Under the pieces are notes generated by a model, which saw only the letters and a program-made list of their open reading frames with translations, was not told the DNA's origin and searched no databases. The position numbers and the translations under genes are program-made. Of a DNA stretch of 64,000 bases, positions 32,277 to 41,290 are shown in pieces. The stretch is from an uncultured Lachnospiraceae bacterium (lineage in GTDB: Bacteria > Bacillota > Clostridia > Lachnospirales > Lachnospiraceae), in the NCBI GenBank assembly GCA_910579275.1, contig CAJTTO010000002.1:62001-126000 (forward strand). Reading direction: 5' to 3'. Each line of letters opens with the position of its first letter. Position 1 is the stretch's first letter.

Positions 32277-33569
32277 ATGTTGCTATTAAGAGATTTATCT
32301 GTGCTGTGGTCCTTGTTACATATATTGGTACTGTTCATGATGTTGTATCGAACCCGCTATTCGCGGAAAAAGACGATTCTTCTCACGGGAATATCAATGG
32401 GATTTCTAATTCTGTTGAATATGACGGGGTTGGTTCTCTATGGGGCAGAGGTGATGGGAAAAGTATTTATATTGACCTGCACCCTGCCTAGTTTGTTGGT
32501 TTTCTGGTTCATTTCAAAGGATAGAAACGGAAGATTTTTCTTTACATTCTGTCTGGCGGACACAGTAGCGCTCTGGGTTATCACAGTAACCAAGTTGGCG
32601 GATTATTATTTTGGCGGTGGGCAGTATATTATCATGTTTATCGGCAGACTTGTAATGTTTCCATTGTTGGAATATGTGGCAGTTCGCTACATCAGGAAAC
32701 CATATATGGAGCTTCAGGAGGCAGTGCCAAACGGATGGGAGATTTTTGCGGGCATGACGGCGCTTTATTATATCCTGCTTGCTATTATGGGGAATTTTCC
32801 AGTGATGATCACCAATAGGCAGCAGGAGCTTCCGGCGTTTTTGCTGGTGCTTGTGTTGATGCCTATGACATATGCTACGATTCTTACATCGTTGTACCGT
32901 CAACTTTTGCTCTATCAGCGGAAGCAGGCGGAGCGCTTATTGCAGGAGCAGAAGAATACTTTGGAGACACAGCTTGAGAGTCAGCGCAGTATTCGGAGAA
33001 TGAAGCACGACATGAAAGGGCATACAATTACGCTTGCTGGTCTGCTTGCCGCAGGGCAGATTAGAGAGGCGCAGACCTACTTAATAGGAGTGCAGGAGGA
33101 GATGGATACCCTTCTGGGACAGTACTGTGCCAACCCATATATCAATGCAGTGTTTGTTCACTATGCCAGAAAGTTTGAGGAGATGGGGGCTGCGTGCAGC
33201 ACGGATATACAGATTGGGGAGGAAGCATTGCCTCATATGGAGTTGTGTCAAATTTTGTCAAATGAGCTGGAAAATGCCTGTGATGCTATGAGACAGCTTG
33301 ATGCCGGAATGCGGGAGGTTTCTGTGCAGATCAAGTACAATAAGGTATATCTATTAATGCGCATCAAAAACCGATGCCGGAGCGACTTGTATGTGGAGCG
33401 AGGCACAATCCCCTCCACAGATAAGCAGGAACGTGGGCATGGTTTTGGGCTTATAACGATAAAAGAAGCAGCAGAGAAACTTGGCGGGAATATGGTCTGT
33501 TATGCAGAGCATGGCAGTTTCGTGATGGAGGTGATGATTCCGTGTAAGTCTTTTTGGGGAGAATGTTGA
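32277..33569 (+). CDS. AgrC-like GHKL sensor histidine kinase without a partner regulator
   Basis: The protein has 430 residues. Six or seven N-terminal membrane spans (residues about 5-215) are followed by a coiled linker and the dimerisation box RRMKHDMKGHTITL, whose His is the phosphorylation site. The catalytic part is of the GHKL type: LCQILSNELENACDAM, then RIKNRC and GHGFGLITIKEAAEKLGG. This is the AgrC/quorum-sensing kinase family. No LytTR response regulator is beside it, so it must act on one elsewhere. It follows the unknown gene by 21 bp; the start has AGAAGGTGG upstream. Family firm, signal unknown. Confidence 0.87.
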   Translation: MLLLRDLSVLWSLLHILVLFMMLYRTRYSRKKTILLTGISMGFLILLNMTGLVLYGAEVMGKVFILTCTLPSLLVFWFISKDRNGRFFFTFCLADTVALWVITVTKLADYYFGGGQYIIMFIGRLVMFPLLEYVAVRYIRKPYMELQEAVPNGWEIFAGMTALYYILLAIMGNFPVMITNRQQELPAFLLVLVLMPMTYATILTSLYRQLLLYQRKQAERLLQEQKNTLETQLESQRSIRRMKHDMKGHTITLAGLLAAGQIREAQTYLIGVQEEMDTLLGQYCANPYINAVFVHYARKFEEMGAACSTDIQIGEEALPHMELCQILSNELENACDAMRQLDAGMREVSVQIKYNKVYLLMRIKNRCRSDLYVERGTIPSTDKQERGHGFGLITIKEAAEKLGGNMVCYAEHGSFVMEVMIPCKSFWGEC

Positions 33570-33655
33570 TATAGGTTCAATGTATTGGCGTGTCATACTC
33601 CGTAAACAGTATGCTCTGAAACAGATGGTTTAGAATGTGTTTGAGGGAGGATAAT

Positions 33656-33910
33656 ATGTTTCGTTTTTTAAAGAAAGAAAATGCTGCAAAAGAATTAGAC
33701 CGCATGATCGCAGACATAAATATGAATATGCAAAATAATTATAAGGATGCCGCACAGGACGGACTGCGGGAGTTCGAAGAAAAACTTTCCGAACTGATAG
33801 CACAGGGGACTCTGCGTGAAAGCCAGAAAGCGTCATACAGGTCATTGCTGGAGGATTATAAAGTCAAATTAAAATCCTATAGCCATAAAGCGCAGAAACC
33901 ATACTGGTAA
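33656..33910 (+). CDS. Small hypothetical protein
   Basis: The protein has 84 residues, mostly helical and charged, with no membrane span: MFRFLKKENAAKELDRMIAD and later LREFEEKLSELIAQG, ESQKASYRSLLEDYKVKLKS. GAGGGAGG 8 nt before the ATG is strong, so it is likely real. It lies 86 bp after the GHKL kinase. I do not recognise the family. Confidence 0.6.
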   Translation: MFRFLKKENAAKELDRMIADINMNMQNNYKDAAQDGLREFEEKLSELIAQGTLRESQKASYRSLLEDYKVKLKSYSHKAQKPYW

Positions 33911-33983
33911 TAAAAAATAATAAATAAAAGATGGAAAAAAGGTGTCGTAGAAGCAGGAGGCGCGTAAATCATGAGAATTTCGT

Positions 33984-34403
33984 TTAATAACTGCGAAATC
34001 CTAAGATTGTTTTGGCATCTGCATAGACCTTATCATCGTCCTCAATTGGTATCATCAACCATCTCTGACCATTTCCCTCTTTGGTCTCCTCATAAATCTG
34101 CCGGATTTCCGGACAGAAGGAGGGGAGGGCATCCTCAAAGCAGTCTTTTTCCTTTTTGCCAATCACGATCATTAGGACGAAAAAGTTTTCTCTGGGATAA
34201 ACAATACATAGTGATTTGCTTCCCTTTTTAAATTTGATGTTCCAGCCGTATTCCCAACTGCATTTACTGAAGGCAAATTCCAATTTGGCGTGATACTGCT
34301 GGTGCATGTAAGTACAAAAATCATCCCACAACGGATTGTTGACAAAAAGTCCGATTTCCTCTAAAGTGGGAGTGGATGTGTTGTCGTTTCGGTTGAACAT
34401 CAT
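33984..34403 (-). CDS. DUF3788 family protein
   Basis: The protein has 139 residues. PLWDDFCTYMHQQYHAKLEF, then CSWEYGWNIKFKKGSKSLC, then FVLMIVIGKKEKDCFED and NGQRWLMIPIEDDD follow the DUF3788 pattern, a small soluble family of unknown function related to the YjbR/MmcQ-like shape. AAAGGAATCC lies before the start. It is read on the minus strand, after the nucleotidyltransferase-like gene with 36 bp between them, so the two may share a transcript. Confidence 0.78.
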   Translation of the reverse strand: MMFNRNDNTSTPTLEEIGLFVNNPLWDDFCTYMHQQYHAKLEFAFSKCSWEYGWNIKFKKGSKSLCIVYPRENFFVLMIVIGKKEKDCFEDALPSFCPEIRQIYEETKEGNGQRWLMIPIEDDDKVYADAKTILGFRSY

Positions 34404-34439
34404 GGATTCCTTTCTTTATACATTTATAGAGAAGTTTGT

Positions 34440-35246
34440 TCATTTTGTGACTGTTGTATGGTTTTTGTTTCGTTCATTTTCTATGCGAATCTGTTGTAAC
34501 ATATAGGTGGCATATTCTCTGGCAAGTGCTGTATTCAACTTCATGGTACTATCAGTCGTGTAATCTTTCAGGGCATCAGCAATCAGAGGTGCATACTTTT
34601 GTGGAAGATTTGCAAGCCCCCATGTTCCGCCTTCTAACTTGGACAGGATGAGCTGCTCTTTCTGGTAGGCGAGCACACGACACAGATTCAGCGTGATATA
34701 CATAGGATTTTCGGTGATTTCTTCTTTTGCATTTTCAATGTCATTCCAAATACTGTCGAAATAATAAGTGGCGTCAATTTCGGCGAAAACTTCGGGAATC
34801 TTTTTTCCCCAAAGTGTCATTCCCCTGTGGTAGAGGATTGTAAAGTGTGCAGCTAAGTCTTTGTCGGTTCCGTTCATTTTTTCAATGTAATCGGAGGGGT
34901 TAGTCTGATACCAGTTCAGATGTGCCGCGGAAAAATGAAGCACAAATGGGGTCGGGTAGACAAACGGGCGGCAGACAGATTCTTTCACGATGCTAAGCTC
35001 GATGCCTTTTGCGGGAGCCATGATAGCATCATGACTGTTTTGCGCGACGACCATATCCATGTACTGACGCTTGACAGCAGCATTCAGATCATGCTGAATA
35101 ACAATGATAAAATCGAGGTCGCTCTTTTTGGGGTGGAAACATCCCATTACCGCAGAACCGTGGAGATAGACACCGACAAGATTGTCACCTAATATCATTT
35201 GATTCTTTTGTACAAAGCTGTCAATAAATTTTTTGAATTCTTTTAT
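34440..35246 (-). CDS. Aminoglycoside nucleotidyltransferase-like protein (NT domain plus DUF4111), start codon uncertain
   Basis: About 269 residues. VGVYLHGSAVMGCFHPKKSD with LDFIIV is the nucleotidyltransferase GS-D-D motif of the ANT(9)/ANT(3'') type, and the C-terminal helical half (LCRVLAYQKEQLILSKLEGG then TWGLANLP) matches DUF4111. It could adenylylate spectinomycin or streptomycin, or another metabolite. The start is a puzzle: AGGAGGA lies 8 nt before an ATA codon at 35246, where family members would begin. The in-frame GTG at 35303 lies inside an older gene remnant and has no ribosome site; the first ATG (35198) would cut the first helix. ATA may replace a lost ATG, lowering expression. 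Family good, activity uncertain. Confidence 0.7.
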   Translation of the reverse strand: MKEFKKFIDSFVQKNQMILGDNLVGVYLHGSAVMGCFHPKKSDLDFIIVIQHDLNAAVKRQYMDMVVAQNSHDAIMAPAKGIELSIVKESVCRPFVYPTPFVLHFSAAHLNWYQTNPSDYIEKMNGTDKDLAAHFTILYHRGMTLWGKKIPEVFAEIDATYYFDSIWNDIENAKEEITENPMYITLNLCRVLAYQKEQLILSKLEGGTWGLANLPQKYAPLIADALKDYTTDSTMKLNTALAREYATYMLQQIRIENERNKNHTTVTK

Positions 35247-35271
35247 TTGTGAGTCCTCCTCAATTGCGTGG

Positions 35272-35440
35272 TTAGACAACAGCCTCCACGATGGTCTTTT
35301 CACCGACTGTGATTGTCTTAATACCTGTTTCTTTTTTCTGATTAAAGTTAAAGCTCAGCAGATAGCCTTTGTCTAGGTGAAAGTAGTTCAGATAGTCTGC
35401 CATTGGAAAGAAACTGAGATTTATCTTGCTTTGCCTGATG
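35272..35440 (-). pseudogene. C-terminal remnant of an AAA-ATPase/PD-(D/E)XK family protein
   Basis: On the minus strand MADYLNYFHLDKGYLLSFNF and then QKKETGIKTITVGEKTIVEA end at a stop at 35272-35274. This is the usual tail (YLDYFHLDKGYLLSFNFNK..) of a Clostridia family of ATPases with a PD-(D/E)XK nuclease domain. The frame breaks just upstream of 35403, and nothing more of the gene is seen. It overlaps the artificial 5' extension of the nucleotidyltransferase gene. Confidence 0.6.
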
Positions 35441-35735
35441 ACTCATTGCATTCGCTAGTTCTTCCTCGGACAGAAAGAGATTATATAAGCAAATTTCAAA
35501 AATACGAACCGCAACATTCTATTGGTATCGTATCATATTTGTGAAAATAGTCAACGTTTAACTGCAAAAATGCTTTATATCCACAGCCGGTAATGAAAAC
35601 AGTTTTGCTGAAAGCAACGACGTATTATACAAAAGTACCATACAGTGTGGTATCATCAATGTATAGGGAGGTCTGAAAACAGCGCCTTTATATGAAAAAA
35701 ATAGTGATATCCATAATATAGAAAGGATTGGAAAA

Positions 35736-36200
35736 ATGTCAAGACAAATACGCACTTCTGCGAAAGCAGTTGTCATTCAACATGGGAAACTGCTTGCAAT
35801 CAAGGTAAATGACGGAAATGAGGAATGGTATATTCTGCCCGGCGGCGGTCAGGACAGTGAAGAGGTGCTTTCCGAGACGGTTGAGCGGGAAGTAAGAGAA
35901 GAGACAGGACTAGAGGTCAGATGCGAGGAGCTGCTTTTTGTGATAGAAGGGGTTCACGGTGAAAGTTTTCATAGGATAGATCTCGTATTTTTGTGTGATT
36001 ACTTGGGAGAGACAGCAAATGCAGTGCTGCATCGTGATACGAATCAGGTTGGCGTTGAATGGCTGGATTTGTCAGGATTAAATAAGCTGCCACTATATCC
36101 GTCGAAACTTCGCCGTCCGATTATGAACTTTTATCAGGGAAAAGAATACAGAAAGTATCTTGGGAACGAGGAGGTAGGCGATCCGGAATATTTAGAATAG
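35736..36200 (+). CDS. NUDIX hydrolase
   Basis: The protein has 154 residues. The Nudix box is complete: GGGQDSEEVLSETVEREVRE then ETGLEV. PGGGQD before it and IDLVFLCDY after it fit pyrophosphohydrolases of nucleotides or nucleotide sugars. GAAAGGATTGG lies upstream of the ATG. It stands alone, 214 bp before the large helicase gene on the same strand, which has its own promoter. The substrate is unknown. Confidence 0.9.
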   Translation: MSRQIRTSAKAVVIQHGKLLAIKVNDGNEEWYILPGGGQDSEEVLSETVEREVREETGLEVRCEELLFVIEGVHGESFHRIDLVFLCDYLGETANAVLHRDTNQVGVEWLDLSGLNKLPLYPSKLRRPIMNFYQGKEYRKYLGNEEVGDPEYLE

Positions 36201-36309
36201 GTGTGTGTATGGATGCAACAGGATTATGAGAGGTAGGAAATCGCTGTAATCGAGAAAGGCGAAAATGTATGCGTAATACTGAATAGTCGCTCGTGTACTA
36301 TATTTCAGA

Positions 36310-36338
36310 TTGATAAATACGACATATTATTGTATAAT
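36310..36338 (+). promoter_or_regulatory. Promoter of the exonuclease-RecQ-UvrD gene
   Basis: TTGATA (36310-36315), a 17-nt spacer and TATAAT (36333-36338). The start site would be near 36345, giving a 69-nt leader before the ATG at 36414. Confidence 0.75.
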
Positions 36339-36413
36339 ATTCCCAAACACAACAAATTCTTGTGGAAATCATTGGATGGATTTTCAGAACAGTTTTGGAA
36401 TAAAGGGGAAGCG

Positions 36414-39400
36414 ATGTACACAGTTGTATTTATTGACACAGAGGTCAGCGTCGAGCGCGGTACGGTACTGGACTATGGTGCAGCCGCAGACGGAAGCACA
36501 CATATTCATACAAAGTCAGCTAGGGCGTTTGAGGATTTTCTGGTGCAGAACAGCACCGGCAGCAAACGGTTTCTATGCGGGCACAATATCGTTCATCATG
36601 ATGCCGGATACATCAGACAGCAGATGCAGGCAGCTAATATTACGGATGTGATTGACACTCTTTATCTGTCGCCGCTGCTGTTTCCGAACAAACCCTATCA
36701 TGCGCTGCTCAAGGATGACAAGCTGCTGACAGATTCCCTGAACAATCCCTTAAATGACTCGATAAAAGCGATGGAATTATTTTACGATGAGGTCAATGCC
36801 TTTAACAGTCTCAATGAGCTGCAGAAGGATATTTATGCAGACTTACTCAACCAAAAAGAAGAATTTCGTGGCTTTTTTTCTTATCTCAATTACTATCCGC
36901 GGGGAGACGCTTCTTCTCTAATCAAAAGCTTTTATCACGGAAAGCTGTGCAGCAACAGTGACGTTGCGTACATTGCCGAACGTTATCCTGTGGAGCTTGC
37001 CTATGTGCTGGCAATGATTTCGGCGGAAGATACCACTTCCATCATGCCAGGATGGGTTAACATGCGATATCCGGCAGTCTCCAATGTAATTCGTCTTGCA
37101 TGTAATACACCCTGCACTGAGGGCTGTCCATACTGCCGCAGCCGGCTTAATATTTACAGACGCCTAAAGCAGATTTTTGGATATGATGATTTCCGGAAGT
37201 ACGATGGGGAAAATTTGCAGGAGAGGGCAGTTCAGGCAGCAGTTGACAACCAGTCCTTGCTCGCCATCTTTCCGACAGGCGGCGGAAAATCAATCACATT
37301 TCAGCTGCCGGCGCTGATGGCAGGGGAGCTTTCCAAGGCATTGACTGTCGTGATTTCTCCGCTGCAGTCTCTCATGAAAGATCAGGTGGACAATCTGGAA
37401 AAGAAGGGCATCGTGGACGCCGTGACAATCAACGGACTGCTCAGTCCGATCGAGCGGGCAGATGCCATTGAGCGTGTTGAGAATGGGCTTGCTTCCATAT
37501 TATATATCGCGCCGGAGTCTTTGCGTTCCAAGACGATTGAACGTTTGCTGATGAGACGGGGCATTGCGCGTTTCGTGATTGACGAGGCGCACTGCTTTTC
37601 CGCGTGGGGACAGGATTTTCGGGTGGATTATCTCTACATCGGTGACTTTATCCGGGAATTGCAGGAGAAGAAGCAGTTAACAGAACGGATTCCGGTCTCG
37701 TGCTTTACCGCGACGGCAAAACAGAAGGTCATTAGCGATATCAAAGAATATTTCAAAGAAAAACTGGACTTGGATTTAGCGCTGTACACTTCGGGTGCGG
37801 GCAGGAAGAATCTGCGTTATGAGGTGCTTTACAAAGAGAGTGACGAGGAGAAATACACGACGCTGCGCTGGCTGATTGAACAGAAAAACTGTCCGACCAT
37901 TGTGTATGTGTCGAGGACAAAGCGCACGGTGGAGCTTGCACAGAAACTGTGTGATGATGGCATCGCTGCGCTTGCATTCAACGGAAGGATGGATAAGGCG
38001 GAGAAACAGGAGAATCAGGACGCTTTTATCCGCGATGAAGTTCAGGTGATGGTGGCAACCTCCGCCTTTGGCATGGGGGTGGACAAGCCCAATATCAAGC
38101 TGGTCATACACTATGACATATCGGATTCGCTGGAAAATTATGTGCAGGAGGCAGGGCGTGCAGGCAGAGACCAGAATTTGCAGGCAGAATGCTATGTGCT
38201 GTTTCATGACGGCGATTTGGACAAGCATTTCATGCTGCTGAACCAGACAAAACTCAGCATCAGCGAGATTCAGCAGGTCTGGAGAGCGCTCAAGGATTTG
38301 ACGAAGAACAGGTCAGTCATACAGCGTACACCGCTGGAAATTGCCCGTCAGGCAGGATGGGATGAGAATGTGGCGGATATAGAGACACGCGTAAAGACTG
38401 CGGTGCAGGCGCTCGAGAATGCCGGCTATATTAAGCGCGGGAAAAATGTGCCGCACATCTATGCCACAAGCATTCTTGTCAGAAACATGACGGAAGCATC
38501 ACTCAAGATAGAGGCGTCGCTGAAAATGAGTGAAAAAGAGCGGATAAATGCCAAGCGGATTATGAGTATGCTGATTTCGGCACGGAGTGTTGCAAACGCA
38601 CAAAATGATGACGCTGAATCGAGGGTTGACTATCTTTCGGACAAGCTTGGCATTGAGCGGCAGGAAGCGTTCAAGCTGATTCAGATTCTGCGGGAAGAAA
38701 ACATTCTAGCAAATACAAAGGATTTGACAGCGTATATCCTGAAAACGGACACGGAGAACAAGTCACTGAATGTACTGAAAAAGTATGCTGCCATAGAGCG
38801 GTTTCTTGTGGATCGGCTCAGTGGAGAAGGACAGTGTATCAACCTCAAGGAGTTCAATGAAAGCGCTGTCAGCAGCGGGATAAAAAATGCGACAGTGAAC
38901 GCATTCAAGACGGTGCTTTATTATTGGACAATCAAGAAATACATCAAAAAAAGCATCGAGAACACAACCGCTAGAACCGTCATTGTACCGGAGATTTCCG
39001 CGGAAACGTTTTGGGAACAGCGGCAGCAGTGCATCCGGCTGTCAGATTTTATTGTGAAATATTTATATGAGAAAAGCAGGGAGACAGCGCACAGCGGCGA
39101 GCAGCAGCTCGTGGGATTTTCCGTACTGGAATTAAAGTCGGAATACCGGAAAAGCGAAATGCAGTCGGGAAAAGGAAGTACAAATCAGAAAACTGCGGAT
39201 ATACAGATTACGGATAAAGATATTGAGGATGCGCTCCTATATCTGTCCAAGATTGATGCAATGAAGCTGGAGGGCGGTTTCCTTGTGCTGTACAGCGGAA
39301 TGCAGATTACACGGCTAGAGACGGACAACAAAATCCGCTATAAGGCGGATGACTATAAAAGCCTGAATGAATATTATAAACAGAAAATGCAGCAGATTCA

Positions 39401-41246
39401 TATTGTAGGTGAATTTGCAAACATGATGGTCAGGAATTACAATGAGGCATTACAGTTTGTCAATGACTATTTTCAGATGGATTACAAACTGTTTATTGCA
39501 AAGTACTTTAAGGGTAACCGTAAAAATGAGATTAACCGGAATATTACGCCCGAAAGGTACAACAAACTTTTTGCGGAGCTGTCCGATGTCCAGCGGGAGA
39601 TTGTAGACAATGACACGTCAAAATATATTGTGGTGGCGGCAGGACCCGGAAGTGGAAAGACAAAGGTTCTCGTGCACAAACTTGCCTCGCTGATGCTGCT
39701 GGAGGATGTGAAGCATGAACAGCTTTTGATGGTGACATTTTCGCGGGCGGCAGCGACAGAGTTTCGCAGACGCCTGTATGAATTAATCGGAAACGCGGCT
39801 GGCTTTATAGAAATCAAAACATTTCATTCGTATTGTTTTGACCTCATCGGGCGAATGGGGAATCTTGAGGATGCCAAGACGGTTGTACAGGATGCGTCGC
39901 GGATGATTGCAAACGGCGACGTGGAAATCGGGCGGATTACAAAGACGGTGCTTGTGATTGACGAGGCACAGGACATGGATGAGAACGAGTACAGACTTGT
40001 CAGTGCCCTGATTGAGCGCAATGACGATCTGCGCGTGATTGCGGTGGGGGATGACGACCAGAACATCTATGAGTTCCGCGGGTCGAGTTCCCGCTATTTT
40101 GAGGAGTTTCTGACGCGGGACAATGCGAAAAAGTATGAGCTGCTGGACAATTACAGAAGCGCGGGCAATATTGTTGCGTTTGCCAATCAGTTTGTGCGGC
40201 ACATCTCGCACAGGATGAAAAGCGCACCGATTATTGCCGTGAAGGACAGTGCGGCGGGCGCAGTGGAGCTGATTCAGTGCGCAGGCAGAAATCTTGAGGA
40301 ACCTGTGGCGGCAAAGGCAGTCAGGGTGCGGGACAAGGGAAGTGTGTGTATCCTTACAAACACGAACGACGAGGCACTGCGCGTCGTGGGACTCCTAAAG
40401 AGAAAGGGTGTCCGCGCAAAGCTGATTCAGTCCAATGACGGATTTGACTTGTACAATATGATTGAGCTGCGCTTTTTTATGAAACGAATCACGAATGAGC
40501 TGGAAACACCTGTGATTCCACAGGAGCTGTGGGATGCCGCAAAGGACAGGATGGCATCGGTCTATCAGGACAGCAGCAATCTGGCGCTTTGCCTTGCCAT
40601 TCTGGAAGCATTTGGACTGGCAAACAAACGAAAGTACCGCTCGGACTTGGAGGTATTTCTGCACGAATCCAACATCGAGGATTTTTTCAACAATGACAAC
40701 CGGGACGTGGTCGTGTCCACAATGCACAAGTCAAAGGGCAGGGAGTTTGATGAGGTGGTCATGATGCTTGACCATGTTTCGTTTGACACGGACGAGCGCA
40801 GGCGGCTGCTGTACGTGGGCATGACAAGGGCGAAAAAAGACTTGTATCTCTTTTATAACAACAAGGATTTTGACCGTTTTATCACGGGGAACGTCAGGGC
40901 GCAGGTTGACACTACCCTGTATGGGCGTCCCGAAGAAATTCTGATGCAACTGTCGCACAAGGACGTCCATCTTGGTTTTTTCAAGGATAAGAAAAGTCTT
41001 ATCCGGAGAATTGTGTCTGGTGCAAAGCTTTTGACGAGTGCATCCGGGCTTTCGGTGGTGTCGGATGGCAAAACCGTTCCTGTGGTTCGTTTTTCCAGAA
41101 AGTTTATGGAAGAAATCGAAAAACATCAAAGGCAGGGATATGTGATGGAGAATGCCAGTGTGCGCTTTGTCGTGGGGTGGACAGACACGGAGGACGGGCA
41201 GGAATATCCCATCATATTGCCCGATGTCTACTTTGTCAGCAGATGA
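36414..41246 (+). CDS. Fusion of DEDD-type exonuclease, RecQ helicase and UvrD/Rep helicase
   Basis: The protein has 1610 residues. The ATG at 36414 follows AAAGGGGAA, so I prefer it to 36330. Residues 1-165: an exonuclease-like fold with FIDTEVS (Asp8, Glu10), CGHNIVHHDAGYI and NNPLNDSIKAMELF, the DEDDh pattern. Residues about 230-260: a four-Cys cluster, CNTPCTEGCPYC, probably a zinc site. Residues about 275-620: RecQ, with FPTGGGKSITFQ, VIDEAHCFSAWGQDFR and QEAGRAGRDQ. A helical and winged-helix-like linker follows. Residues about 1060-1520: an SF1A helicase, with AAGPGSGKTKVLV, VIDEAQDMDE, GDDDQNIYEFRG, STMHKSKGREFDEVV and LYVGMTRAKKDLY. Both motors look active. It would degrade and unwind DNA in repair or defence. 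Domain calls are firm, biological role is open. Confidence 0.9.
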   Translation: MYTVVFIDTEVSVERGTVLDYGAAADGSTHIHTKSARAFEDFLVQNSTGSKRFLCGHNIVHHDAGYIRQQMQAANITDVIDTLYLSPLLFPNKPYHALLKDDKLLTDSLNNPLNDSIKAMELFYDEVNAFNSLNELQKDIYADLLNQKEEFRGFFSYLNYYPRGDASSLIKSFYHGKLCSNSDVAYIAERYPVELAYVLAMISAEDTTSIMPGWVNMRYPAVSNVIRLACNTPCTEGCPYCRSRLNIYRRLKQIFGYDDFRKYDGENLQERAVQAAVDNQSLLAIFPTGGGKSITFQLPALMAGELSKALTVVISPLQSLMKDQVDNLEKKGIVDAVTINGLLSPIERADAIERVENGLASILYIAPESLRSKTIERLLMRRGIARFVIDEAHCFSAWGQDFRVDYLYIGDFIRELQEKKQLTERIPVSCFTATAKQKVISDIKEYFKEKLDLDLALYTSGAGRKNLRYEVLYKESDEEKYTTLRWLIEQKNCPTIVYVSRTKRTVELAQKLCDDGIAALAFNGRMDKAEKQENQDAFIRDEVQVMVATSAFGMGVDKPNIKLVIHYDISDSLENYVQEAGRAGRDQNLQAECYVLFHDGDLDKHFMLLNQTKLSISEIQQVWRALKDLTKNRSVIQRTPLEIARQAGWDENVADIETRVKTAVQALENAGYIKRGKNVPHIYATSILVRNMTEASLKIEASLKMSEKERINAKRIMSMLISARSVANAQNDDAESRVDYLSDKLGIERQEAFKLIQILREENILANTKDLTAYILKTDTENKSLNVLKKYAAIERFLVDRLSGEGQCINLKEFNESAVSSGIKNATVNAFKTVLYYWTIKKYIKKSIENTTARTVIVPEISAETFWEQRQQCIRLSDFIVKYLYEKSRETAHSGEQQLVGFSVLELKSEYRKSEMQSGKGSTNQKTADIQITDKDIEDALLYLSKIDAMKLEGGFLVLYSGMQITRLETDNKIRYKADDYKSLNEYYKQKMQQIHIVGEFANMMVRNYNEALQFVNDYFQMDYKLFIAKYFKGNRKNEINRNITPERYNKLFAELSDVQREIVDNDTSKYIVVAAGPGSGKTKVLVHKLASLMLLEDVKHEQLLMVTFSRAAATEFRRRLYELIGNAAGFIEIKTFHSYCFDLIGRMGNLEDAKTVVQDASRMIANGDVEIGRITKTVLVIDEAQDMDENEYRLVSALIERNDDLRVIAVGDDDQNIYEFRGSSSRYFEEFLTRDNAKKYELLDNYRSAGNIVAFANQFVRHISHRMKSAPIIAVKDSAAGAVELIQCAGRNLEEPVAAKAVRVRDKGSVCILTNTNDEALRVVGLLKRKGVRAKLIQSNDGFDLYNMIELRFFMKRITNELETPVIPQELWDAAKDRMASVYQDSSNLALCLAILEAFGLANKRKYRSDLEVFLHESNIEDFFNNDNRDVVVSTMHKSKGREFDEVVMMLDHVSFDTDERRRLLYVGMTRAKKDLYLFYNNKDFDRFITGNVRAQVDTTLYGRPEEILMQLSHKDVHLGFFKDKKSLIRRIVSGAKLLTSASGLSVVSDGKTVPVVRFSRKFMEEIEKHQRQGYVMENASVRFVVGWTDTEDGQEYPIILPDVYFVSR

Positions 41247-41290
41247 TAAGGGGTATCTGCGGCAGGCGGTCATGTCCGCTTGCCAGCCGG

